NCBI GenBank assembly: GCA_015342445.1
Contig: JACEFO010001739.1
Location: 1,984,001 to 2,048,000, forward strand
DNA length: 64,000 nucleotides
DNA from: Digitaria exilis
Taxonomy: Eukaryota > Streptophyta > Magnoliopsida > Poales > Poaceae
Direction: 5' to 3'
Shown here: positions 11,825 to 21,532 of the stretch, one piece after another
How the letters are laid out: every line of letters starts with the position of its first letter
How positions within the stretch are numbered: the stretch's first letter is position 1
The notes under the pieces: generated by a model
The model's database searches: none
Seen by the model: only the letters and a program-made list of their open reading frames with translations
What the model was told of the DNA's origin: nothing
Program-made: the position numbers and the translations under genes

Positions 11825-12344
11825 TGATTGATGACAACACAATTTGGGTACATGATAATAGATAGATAGTTTCATTTCATTTCTGGAATTCATGTGATAA
11901 AGCCCCCCTAAATATGTGCATCACCATAAAACGGCCTCAAATGCCTTTGCACATATTTTTGTGAGAACTTTCTCATATCAATTTGAAGCATACATACATA
12001 TGCATAGTGTGAGATATAAATCTGTGATGCATATGACAGTATAATCACACAACAAAGTGAGAAATAACATTACAACATCCATATCATCACAAATAACAAA
12101 TATGATAATCAAACCACACATCTAATAAGTCTAACAAATTAAGTCTCACAAACCGAGCATAATAAAGTTTTACAAACCAAATAGTTCAAATGTCTCAAGC
12201 AACACACCACAGCACAAGTCATCACAAAGTTCTTACATGTCCACACATAGAACGGGAAATGAAAAGATAGATAGATTGATAGATTGAGGGGTCTCCAAGC
12301 ACCAAATTCACTCCCCCTTTGGCATCAAGCACCACAAAGGGGAG

Positions 12345-14053
12345 CTACTCACTATCGTCCTCAGTCTCCTCATCATCATCATCTTGTGCACCACTAGTGC
12401 TAGCTCCCATCTCATGGCCACCCAAGTCTTCCTCAATGTCATCTTCGTCATCTTGAGTGCCAGGGCCAAAGGTGTACCGCTGAGTCTCAGGACCAAAGGC
12501 ATACCCTTGAGGAGGAGCCCACTCATAGCACCATGGGTTTTCAAAAGTAGGAGGAGGAGCAACCCTTTCTTGAGGTGGAGGAGAAGGTGTGCGCTGGATG
12601 TCATACTTGTCAAGAAGCTTCTGTTGCCTCCGCTCAATTCTATCAAGTTGAAGCTGCTGCCTATGCATGGTGTCAGAGTTGTGCTTAGCAACTTTAAAGC
12701 ATGCAAAGAGGCCATGAGCAATGAAGCCAAGAGTGCTCTTCTTCTTCTTTGGCATGGCTGATTGAGTAGGAACTTCGAAATGAGAAGATGGTCCTTGAGA
12801 AGATGAAGCACCTAGATCACCTCTGGGAGTTTCCCTAAGCCTGTGAGAACCAATCTTCAGAAGTTGCTCAAGTTTGCCCTTTGGTGGCTTGTATGGCAAG
12901 TGAGTATTGTCAGTCATGATATTTAGGCCAGTCAAATTCTTGATCACATGGAAAATATAAGGTGCATAATGACGGCCGCTCTTGGAGTCATGAGAACAGT
13001 TGGCTATCTCATTCCATAGGAAGTCTGTGCTGAGAAGCCATGTCGGCGGGGATCCATTTGAAGGAGGAGGTTTCTGGCATAGTTTGAGATGTTGTCAGAA
13101 TCTCTAGCTCTAAGTGTCAAGGTGAATCTGAAGAGCTGATTTGGAAGCTTGTAAAAAGGTATGAGACCCTTAACCTGACCATGCACACACTTGGGACCAT
13201 ATGCCGCATCATACATGAAAGCCATGCGGCTGCTCTCTATAACACCCGCATTGTGCAGCGTAAGATTGTTCTCTCTGTCAGATTCACCAAACCCAAGAAG
13301 TTCTCCAAATTGTTCAAACTTGAGAATGAACCGCTTCCCTTCGATGGTGAAATGCATCTCATACTCATCTGCATCAATATAGAGAGTGGCATAGAATTGT
13401 GCCACTATCTCCTCGTTCCAATCACACCTGAATGCCATGAGCTTCACCAAGTTCTTCTTTCTGCACTCAGCATATACTTGCTCAACCACATCTTTGATTG
13501 GCTGATCCAAGGATCTCAGGTAAGCCCAGTCAATATACTTCATCTCTGTGATAACATGGGCTTTGCTCATAATGACACTTTCATACCAGTCAGCCTGAAA
13601 TGGGAGCCAGAAGCGTGGATCTCCCCGAAATCCTCTGGTAACGGTGCTGGGATTTGTGCCATACCGGACGGTGCACATGTCCAACTCAGCACTGCCCTTC
13701 CTGTAATCCACCAAGCGAGGATCACGAGACTGTCGCTGTGGCATGGTCAGCTTTGCCACAGTGGACTCAAGGTAACTGAGATCAATATCCTCATTATTTC
13801 CTCTGCCACCACCTCTGCCTCTGCCACCACGACCACCTCTGCCACCACGGCTAGAACCTTCAGTGGATACCGTAGGCTTTGAATGAGCAGGGGCAGCTTG
13901 CTCCTTGGTTCTCTTGCCCTTTCCTTTGCCCTGAGGATCTTGTTCCACAAACTCTTCCTCAGATGATTCCTCCTCTTCCTCTTCTTCTTCATTTGAGTCG
14001 GGTGGAGCAAGTGGGAATGATTGCTTTGAAGCCAATCTCTTGGTACGACCCAT
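12345..14053 (-). pseudogene. Extra 3' ORF of copia element (plant transposon-protein type), frameshifted
   Basis: Starting at the minus-strand ATG 14053 (MGRTKRLASK), the frame has an acidic Ser/Glu run, an RGG-type Gly/Arg repeat at residues 75-92 and a globular part. The globular part includes FRGDPRFWLPFQADWYESV and FYATLYIDADEYEMHFTIEG. The frame stops at 13004. The downstream frame (LWNEIANCSHDS, then YAPYIFHVIKNLTG) continues in another register to 12345, ending in a Gln/Pro-rich and acidic tail. One frame change near 13025-13040 would account for this, from an ORF of about 570 codons. The globular motifs resemble the putative plant transposon protein family found in grass retroelements. 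The role is unknown. It sits where envelope-like ORFs sit in other copia elements, but I see no signal peptide or membrane helix. Confidence 0.65.
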
Positions 14054-14119
14054 CTGAGAAAAGAGAGAGACAAAGGTTTTAGATAAAGAAAAAAAATTCA
14101 ACAACTAGAGAGATTAAAC

Positions 14120-14850
14120 TGGTTCAAACCGGAAGATCCGGATGGGAGCCGGATGATCCAATGGCCGGATCATCCCGGTCGGACCCGGGTCTTCCGATTT
14201 ACACGGGTTCAATCCAAAAATTGATGAATCTCGAGTTTTAGCCCACCAAAGTTTATGAGATCATAGATATGAGTTCTAGGACATAGCAGGAACCTAAATC
14301 CAAGAGGATATCAACATGCATCCACTACATTGGGAGATCGGGTCTATGGATTTTGAATATGAAACCTAGGTTTGAATCCATAAAATTTGTGATATCCAAT
14401 CCATTCAAGTGCTAGGCATGTGTTCTAGAGATGTCATAGACCTAGTAGCGTTCATAGAATCCATCCAACATTTGCATATATCAAACTTGGAATGACGGGA
14501 GATTTGGAATGAATTACCGTTGGATTTTCCCGCGCGTTTTTGAACAACCGGAGGATGGATTCGGGTCTTCCGAAGTGAGGAGCACCAAATCCAAGGATTG
14601 GATTTGATTTTTGGTGGTGGAACTCGAAAATCACCGCCGGAGGGAGAGAGAGGAAGGGGGCGCCGGCGATGGACAAGAACGGGATGGAGTTAGGGTTCTT
14701 GAGGGGGTTGAACTGGGTATATACACCCAGCTCGACAAAACCGGATCTTCCGGGTGGGAGCCGGAAGATCCGATATCCACCAGTGCGGAACCGGATCTTC
14801 CGGACCCGACACCGGAAGATCCGGTTCCACAGAGGAACGCCCAAAAACAA
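14120..14850. repeat. Internal leader with CGGATCTTCCG-type words
   Basis: This non-coding stretch between the pol stop and the extra ORF has two clusters (14130-14205 and 14735-14835) of near-palindromic words such as CCGGATCTTCCG and CGGAAGATCCGG in both orientations. The same words occur in the LTRs. Small ORFs crossing it have no motif. Confidence 0.7.
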
Positions 14851-15072
14851 GATTTTTCAAGGAATTTGATTTTGAATTAAAAGAAGGTCTAAGATTATGG
14901 ACATGTAAGATTCTTGACTTACAAAGATCAGTGACAAACAACAGTACATAGCTATGATCTTTTAGAGCCAAGATATGATCCAACGAACACAAAATCCAAC
15001 ATTTTGAAAAATTCACACAAATAAAACATTTTATTCCTATCTAGACAATATATCAAGAGTGTGTGCTAAACA

Positions 15073-17061
15073 TCAATCCAAGTTACAAGAATCTAAGATA
15101 TTTAACTCATTCCTTAGATAACAAAACCTTCGCTCATCAAGTGGCTTGGTAAATATATCCGCTAGGTTTCTCTTTGTGTTCACATGGCGCATGTGTATAT
15201 CTCCCCTAAGCTCATGGTCTCTCAAGAAATGATGTCTTATGTCTATGTGTTTGGTTTTTGAGTGGTTGATAGGGTTCTTGGCTAGGTTGATGGAGCTCTC
15301 ATTATCACATAGGAGAGGAATTTTGGTAAAGTTGCATCCATAGTCACTCAAGGTTTGCCTCATCCATAATAATTGTGCACAACAAGCACCCGCCGCCACG
15401 TATTCCGCTTCCGTGGTGGATAAAGCAACCGAATTTTGTTTCTTGGAACTCCATGACACTAAGGATCGCCCAAGGAATTGGCATGTCCCCGTCGTACTTT
15501 TCCTATCCACTTTGCAACCGGCATAATCCGAATTGGAATAGCCAAGTAGACGGAAATTGGAGCCTTTGGGATACCACAAGCCAAGGTTAGGGGTATGAAC
15601 TAAATATCTAAAAATTCTCTTAACGGCCATCAAATGACACTCCTTAGGATTGGCTTGAAATCTAGCACACATGCACACACTAAGCATGATATCGGGCCTA
15701 GATGCACAAAGATAAAGCAATGAACCGATCATAGAGCGATATACCTTTTGATCAACAGATTTACCTTTGGAATCAAGATCAAGATGTCCATTCAATGCCA
15801 TTGGAGTCTTGATGGGCTTGGCATTAGCCATGTCAAACTTCTTGAGCATATCACTTGTGTACTTAGTTTGACTAAGAAAAGTTCCTTCCCTCAATTGTTT
15901 GATTTGAAAGCCAAGAAAGAACTTCAATTCACCCATCATGGACATCTCAAATCTCTTGGTCATGATCCTACTAAACTCATCACAAAATTTCTTATCGGTT
16001 GAGCCAAAAATAATGTCATCAACATAAATTTGACAAACGAATATAGCATTATCAACTTTTCTTGTGAAGAGAGTAGAATCGGCTTTGCCTATTTCAAAGC
16101 CATTCTTGAGAAGAAAATCTTTAAGGCATTCATACCATGCTCTAGGAGCTTGCTTAAGCCCATAGAGCGCCTTATTGAGCTTGTACACATGGTTGGAAAA
16201 TTTGAGATCTTCAAATCCCGGTGGTTGTTCCACATACACCAACTCGGATAGGGGGCCATTCAAAAATGCACTCTTCACGTCCATTTGATAAAGCTTGAAA
16301 TCATGGTGAGAAGCATAGGCTAATAATATACGAATTGACTCAAGCCTAGCTACCAATGCATAGGTTTCACCAAAATCCAAACCTTCAATTTGGGTGAAGC
16401 CTTGTGCCACTAACCTTGCCTTGTTTCTTGTCACTATACCATATTCATTATGCTTGTTGTGGAAAACCCACTTGGTGCCAATCACATTTTGTTTCGGTCT
16501 TTCCACCAACTCCCATACTTCATTTCTTGTGAAGTTGTTCAATTCATCTTGCATGGCTAGAACCCAATCCGGATCTCCAAGTGCTTGTTCAACCTTAAGA
16601 GGTTCCAAAGAAGAGACAAAGGAGTAAAATCCACAAAAATTTTGCAAGCGTGAGCGAGTGGTTACCCCCTTTCTTATGCTACCAAGAATATTCTTGACGG
16701 AGTGATCTCTTTGAACTCTTCGGTGAACTCTTGGATGAGCAACTTTTGATTGTCTTTGAATGGGTTGCTCATCTTCATCATCATCTTCATTTTTATTTAC
16801 ATTTCCTTGATCACCACCTTCTTCATGAGTTTCTTGACTTAGGCTTTGAGCTTGGTCATCAACTTGAGCTTGATCTTGATCTTGCTCTTGAACTTCATGA
16901 GTGCTAGGTGGTTCAACTCTTGTAGATGATGATGATTCCTTTTCTTGCACTTGAGCTTCCTTCTCTCTTGGTCTAACTTCACCAATGGCCATTCTCATGA
17001 TAGCTTCACTTGGAGGTTCTTCTTCCTCTACAAAACTTGGATTTGCAAAAAGAAAACCCAA
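15073..17061 (-). CDS. Copia pol: reverse transcriptase and RNase H
   Basis: An uninterrupted 662-codon frame. Residues 1-130 are a low-complexity acidic/Gln-rich linker typical of the region after copia integrase. RT covers about residues 175-420, with the QMDVKSAFLNG block at 259-269, ALYGLKQAPRAWY near 298-310 and the catalytic YVDD at 346-349. The remainder is the RNase H domain with DRKSTTGTCQFLG, VALSTTEAEYVA and KTKHIDIRHHFLRD blocks, then a tail ending at 15073. Copia elements often read GYSDADYAGC at the start of RNase H; here it reads GYSNSDYAGC, a possible loss of an acidic residue. The upstream part that should join to integrase is missing. Confidence 0.9.
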   Translation of the reverse strand: MGFLFANPSFVEEEEPPSEAIMRMAIGEVRPREKEAQVQEKESSSSTRVEPPSTHEVQEQDQDQAQVDDQAQSLSQETHEEGGDQGNVNKNEDDDEDEQPIQRQSKVAHPRVHRRVQRDHSVKNILGSIRKGVTTRSRLQNFCGFYSFVSSLEPLKVEQALGDPDWVLAMQDELNNFTRNEVWELVERPKQNVIGTKWVFHNKHNEYGIVTRNKARLVAQGFTQIEGLDFGETYALVARLESIRILLAYASHHDFKLYQMDVKSAFLNGPLSELVYVEQPPGFEDLKFSNHVYKLNKALYGLKQAPRAWYECLKDFLLKNGFEIGKADSTLFTRKVDNAIFVCQIYVDDIIFGSTDKKFCDEFSRIMTKRFEMSMMGELKFFLGFQIKQLREGTFLSQTKYTSDMLKKFDMANAKPIKTPMALNGHLDLDSKGKSVDQKVYRSMIGSLLYLCASRPDIMLSVCMCARFQANPKECHLMAVKRIFRYLVHTPNLGLWYPKGSNFRLLGYSNSDYAGCKVDRKSTTGTCQFLGRSLVSWSSKKQNSVALSTTEAEYVAAGACCAQLLWMRQTLSDYGCNFTKIPLLCDNESSINLAKNPINHSKTKHIDIRHHFLRDHELRGDIHMRHVNTKRNLADIFTKPLDERRFCYLRNELNILDSCNLD

Positions 17062-17755
17062 GTGAAGCGAGAATAATCATCAACAATGACAAGACCATAT
17101 TTGTTACCACCAATGCTAATGTAGGCAACGGGACCAAATAAGTCCATGTGTAGAAGCTTGAAAGGCCTTGTTGTAGTCATCACGTTCTTGACGGGATGTG
17201 GAGCTCCAACTTGCTTTCCGGCTTGGCATGCACTACACAACCTATCTTTCTCAAACACAACATCGGTTAGTCCTAGGATGTGCCCACCTTTTTGAAGTTT
17301 GGCCAAGTTCCTCATCCCAACATGAGCTAGACGGCGGTGCCATAGCCAACCCAAGTTAGATTTTACCGCTAAACAAGTCTCGGGTGTCACTTTATCAATT
17401 GTGAAATCAACTAAATAAAGTTTGCCCTTCAAGCGACCCGTAAATGCAATAGAGGAATCCTCCCTTCTAAAGACGGTCACACCCTCATGAGTAGAGACAA
17501 TTATAGCCCTTTTCACAAAGTTGAGAAACGGACAACAAATTGTATCCCAAAGATTCAACTAAAAAGACATTGGTAATTGAATGATCATTTGAGATGGCAA
17601 TCTTACCAAGACCAAGTACCTCCCCCTTACTGTTATCACCGAACACAATTTTCTCCGTGGGTTCAATACTTGGCTCAAATGATGTGAACATGTCTTTCTC
17701 CCCGGTCATATGATTTGTGCATCCACTATCAAGCACCCATCCCGTGCCCCCGGAG
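17028..17755 (-). pseudogene. Copia protease, GAG-pre-integrase and truncated integrase
   Basis: On the minus strand the protease motif LDSGCTNHMTG starts near 17736. The frame runs to NLLSVSQLCEKGYNCLYS and stops at 17485. The next segment (GVTVFRRED to 17028) is in another frame, so an indel lies near 17485-17530. It carries the zinc-binding pre-integrase pattern (HRRLAHVG, then CSACQAGK). Integrase has its first Asp in HMDLFGPVA and its second in VDDYSRFTWVFF, then the homology ends near 17045. The next conserved text belongs to the linker before RT. The catalytic Glu and integrase C-terminal part are therefore deleted. The frame also changes between the gag tail and protease near 17760. 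Confidence 0.85.
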
Positions 17756-17776
17756 GAGTAGACCTACAAAACAAGT

Positions 17777-20356
17777 TTAAGCTCGAGATTTAGGTACCCA
17801 AAAAGATTTGGGTCCTTCAAGGTTAGCCGAATACATTCTAGGTACCCACACATTTCTCAAAATGGATTTCTTTGTGTAGGCGCCAACATATTGAACCACA
17901 AATTTACCATTCTTGTCCATGATTACCATATATTCACTCGTATATGATGGAGAGGGCTCATGTGTCTTACTCTTCACCTTCTCTTTACCTTTCTTTTCAC
18001 CCTTAATCTTGTTTGAGTGATCCTTACCAACATCACTCTTTGGAACACCATGAGCAATGTTCATCAAATCACCAAGTTTAATCCCTTTGATGAACATGGG
18101 ACCTTCATAGCCATTTGTCACTTGCTTACCATTTGTCTTACCACCTCTCTTGAGTCCAAGACCATCCTTGATGCTATGATGCCTACCATCATCATATTTT
18201 ACCTTGGATTTACCTTTGTCCTTACCTTCTAACCCTTCTCTCACTAGCATGTTCAATCTCTTGATTTCATTGCCTTTTGTTTTCACTAGCTCCTCTAGCT
18301 TGGCAACATTAGTGAGATAAGCATTCACATCAATTTTATAACATTTTGAACAACCTTCACTAGTAGAAGTATTAGAATCAAGGTTAGCCTTGGATGAAGA
18401 AGAGGTGCTCTCCCAAAGAACATTATAGTTCACTTCAAGATCTTTGTATTTGATCTCTAAGAATGATGAGCTCTCTTGAAGTTCACTACTTTTGCTCTTT
18501 TGGATAGCAAGAGATTCATTTGCCAAGGTGAGATCCTTTGACATCTTCTCTTTAGAGTCATTAGCCATAGACAAGTCTACTTTTAATTTCTCTACCTTTC
18601 CTTTTTCCTTAGCAAGAGCTTCTTCTAAAACACGGTTTTTCTCCTTCTCAAGGATGAACAAGTCTTCTTGTTTTATAAGGAGCTCATCCCTTTTATATAG
18701 CTTCTTAACTAGCTTTTTAATTTCTTTATAGCCTTTCTTCCCAAAATGCTTTATCATGTTTTTCTTAACCATTTCATCATCATCACTAGATTCATTTTCT
18801 ATGTCATCACAAGGAGGAGTAGAGGAAATAGATTTAGATGTCACCTTAGTGCCCTTAGCCATAAGGCAAAGAGGGGCATGGTCTTCATCATCGCTATCGG
18901 ACAAGTTGGTGAAGAGGCGGCTTGATGAAGAGCTTGATTTATGGATGGCAAGTGTAGCTACGTTCTCATCTTCCGACTCTTCATCACTTGATAGTCATTC
19001 CACACCAAGATGAGCTTGTCTTGAGTATTTCTTCTTATGATCATAGCTCTTCTTGTAGTCATAGCTTCTCTTGTTCTCTTCTCTCTTGTCCTCCTTCTTG
19101 TGCTTGCCATCTTCCTTCTTGTTGGGACACTCGGCAATGAAGTGTCCATATTCACCACATTGGTAACATGGTCTCTTCTTGCTTCTTCTAGTGTCCTTGC
19201 TCCCATTTCCTTTCTTGAAATTTCTCTTCTTGAGGAAGCCTCTAAGGTTCTTGATAAGCAATGCAATTTCTTCATCGGTGCTCTCATCTTCATCACTTGT
19301 ATCTTCCTTTTTTGTTTTGGATGACTTGCCTTTTTCTTCACCTTCTTCTTTTGCCTTCAAGGCAATATCCTTCTTGTTCTTCTTGCTTAGGGCCGCTTTT
19401 GCTTCCTTCTCGGCAAGCTCATGTTGAATCAACTCGCTAAGAAGGTGAACCGGCGTCATCTTCTTGAATTTCTCATCTCTTCTAATCATTTGAGCAAGAT
19501 GGAAGTCTTTTGGAGTGAATGCCCTCAATAATCTTTTTGTGGCTCGATAGTCACTCCACTCTTCACTTCCAAGTGCTCTAATGGTGTTGATCATTCCCAT
19601 GAGTCTATCAAACATTTGTTGAGTAGTCTCATTTTCAAGCATGACAAAATCTTCAAGTTGAGCATCTAGCAAATCAATTTTGCCCTCCTTGATCATGAAA
19701 GTCCCTTCATGTGACTCTCTAAGAATATCCCAAATATCCTTTGCCACCTCCACATGTTGAATCTTGTTGAATTCTTGAGGAGACAAGGAGTTGGTGATGA
19801 TTCTTGTAGCTTGAGCGTTGCGGTAGTAGTCTTGTGCAAGCTCCGGAGTCATCTTGCCTTTCTTGGGCTTCTTCACACCTACACAAACAATCTCCCAAAG
19901 AGAGGGGTGAAGCCCGAAGAGATGCAATTTCATGTCATAGGCCCATTTTGAGTAGTTTGATCCATCAAAATATGGTGCCTTCCCAAGATTAATAGATTGA
20001 AAATGAGATGCATTAAAAGTAGATATATCATTATAGTCAAGTGGAACACGAGTTAACTCTCTTGACTTGTGTTTCTTCTTCTTGTCTTTCTTCTCATCCT
20101 CCTCTAGCTTCTTTAACTTCTTTTTCAACTTTTCTATCTCCTTAGCCTTGGAGTCATCGTCCGAACTCTCATCCGAGCTAGAGTCCGAACTTGAGCTTGA
20201 GCTTCCACTTGGTGTGGGTGATGGATCCTTCTTTGATCTTTTGCTTCTTGTTGACTTGAAACAAGTTTTATCTTCATTATCTTGAGGAGGTGGATCGATG
20301 GGTGGAGCTTGAGAATTGATGATGTCCACATTTAATTCACCTTCAATCCCCGACAT
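17777..20356 (-). pseudogene. Copia gag with one in-frame stop
   Basis: The frame begins at ATG 20356, 55 bp inside the 5' LTR. After an acidic Ser-rich N-terminus (residues 45-75) and a Lys-rich coil there is a UBN2-type gag domain (about residues 125-345, starting APYFDGSNYSKWAYDMK). A zinc knuckle CYQCGEYGHFIAEC (CX2CX4HX4C) follows near residue 400. An in-frame TGA at 18995-18997 interrupts it. The same frame continues for more than 390 codons to 17777 with a Lys/Glu-rich coiled-coil region and the WVPK motif that precedes protease. A single nonsense change splits an otherwise open gag. Confidence 0.88.
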
Positions 20357-20395
20357 CTTGATTCTCTTGAGCGGTTAAGCCTTGACAAGAGCCTC

Positions 20396-20408
20396 GGCTC
20401 TGATACCA
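20396..20408 (-). other. Primer-binding site (initiator Met tRNA)
   Basis: The minus strand reads TGGTATCAGAGCC, the classic plant initiator-tRNA-Met complement, two bases from the end of the 5' LTR at 20411. This fixes element orientation and LTR boundary. Confidence 0.92.
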
Positions 20409-20410
20409 AT

Positions 20411-21532
20411 TGAGAGGATCTTGTAGATGCCTAGAGGGGGGGTGAATAGGCGTACCTAAACCTGAAAATTCTTTCTTCTCAAGTTGTCAGTGAAACCGGA
20501 TCTTCCGAGTACTTCTAGGAATATCCGATGATCGGATGTTCCGAGACTTACTCGGATGATCCGATGTGAGAAATAACCTTTGCTCGAGATTCAAAATCTA
20601 ACAAGTTATTTGCAATTCCACTTGAATAGAAAGTTCACAGAGGTACTCTAAGAGCTATATATGATGATCAAATACAGCGAAAACCTTTATAGAGATAGAT
20701 CGGGCAATATATAGCAAATATGAGAATATATGAACCAAAATGAAGTAAGCAACACAAAGAGACACGAGATTTGTTCCCGGAGTTCACTCCCAAGGGAGCT
20801 ACGTCTCCGTTGAAGCACCCACAAAGGGTAGAGTCTCTTTCAACTCATTTCCTCCCTCAATCGACCACAAAGATCAAGATTGAGTCACTTACTAGATGGT
20901 TCCACACAAGGAACGGGTGATACAATCCTCCAAGGCGCTCCCACAAGCTAGGTGCTGCACCTGGTGACCTCTCACCGTCTAGGAGCAAGCTCCAAGAGTA
21001 ACAAACGTAAGTGTACATATCTTGGCTTAGGTTAGCTGTGAAAAACGTAAGTGTACTGCCAAACCGGATCTTCCGATTAACAAAACCGTATCTTCCGATT
21101 TTGCACTTTTCTACTCAGTACCAAACCGGGTCTTCCGATGAAGAAAATCGGATCTTCCGGTTTTACGCAGAATGGAACCGGATGTTCCGAAAAACAAAAC
21201 TGGATCTTCCGGTTTTATCTGAGAAAGTGAGTTTTGCCCCTTTAGTCTCTCAAATTTAGATTTCATCTCAATATAGAACTTTAGCAACCTTGATTTATCA
21301 GGCACGTCCCCCTTGATAGTACGGTGTTTCCTATACTCAAATTCAAAGAATAAACTCAATTTAAATCTTCCATATGAGCTTCACACCATATAAATCGAAT
21401 TGGGGACCTCCTTTGTATATATTCTTTTTCTTGTCTCATTTAGCACCTGCACATATCTTAATAAAAGTATGAAACCTCAAAATTGTGGTTGTTATCACCA
21501 CCAAAACCATTAGGGGGCCAAATGCACTTCCA
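20411..21532 (-). repeat. 5' LTR of the copia element, internally deleted
   Basis: A 1122-bp LTR, near-identical to 10400-11808 outside one gap. After AGAGTAACAAACG (about 21008) it has only some 18 bp where the other LTR has about 307 bp (11000-11306), then both continue with GGCTTAGGTTAGCTGTG. The missing segment contains the TATA-like box. A short duplication (ACGTAAGTGTAC at both edges) sits at the deletion. Confidence 0.9.

Larger units (their letters stand above)
10400..21532 (-). mobile_element. Ty1/copia LTR retrotransposon, degenerate, with extra ORF
   Basis: An 11.1-kb element in minus orientation with LTRs at 10400-11808 and 20411-21532. Both LTRs start TGAGA and end CA, and a perfect 5-bp duplication TAAAT lies at 10395-10399 and 21533-21537. 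The primer-binding site adjoins the right LTR and the polypurine tract adjoins the left. Gene order in the minus direction is gag, protease, integrase (truncated), RT-RNase H (the copia order), then a further ORF before the 3' LTR. The UBN2-type gag and extra 3' ORF fit the Sire/Maximus type of plant copia elements, but lineage needs an RT tree. Breaks include an in-frame stop in gag, frame changes and loss of most of integrase, so it is not autonomous. Confidence 0.92.

Noticed and set aside
13181..13882. 233-codon plus-strand ORF inside the copia element
   Set aside because: Antisense shadow of the extra ORF; no motif.
12345..14053. Envelope-like gene of an endogenous virus
   Set aside because: Position fits, but no signal peptide, membrane helix or furin-like site is visible; the conserved text resembles a plant transposon protein.
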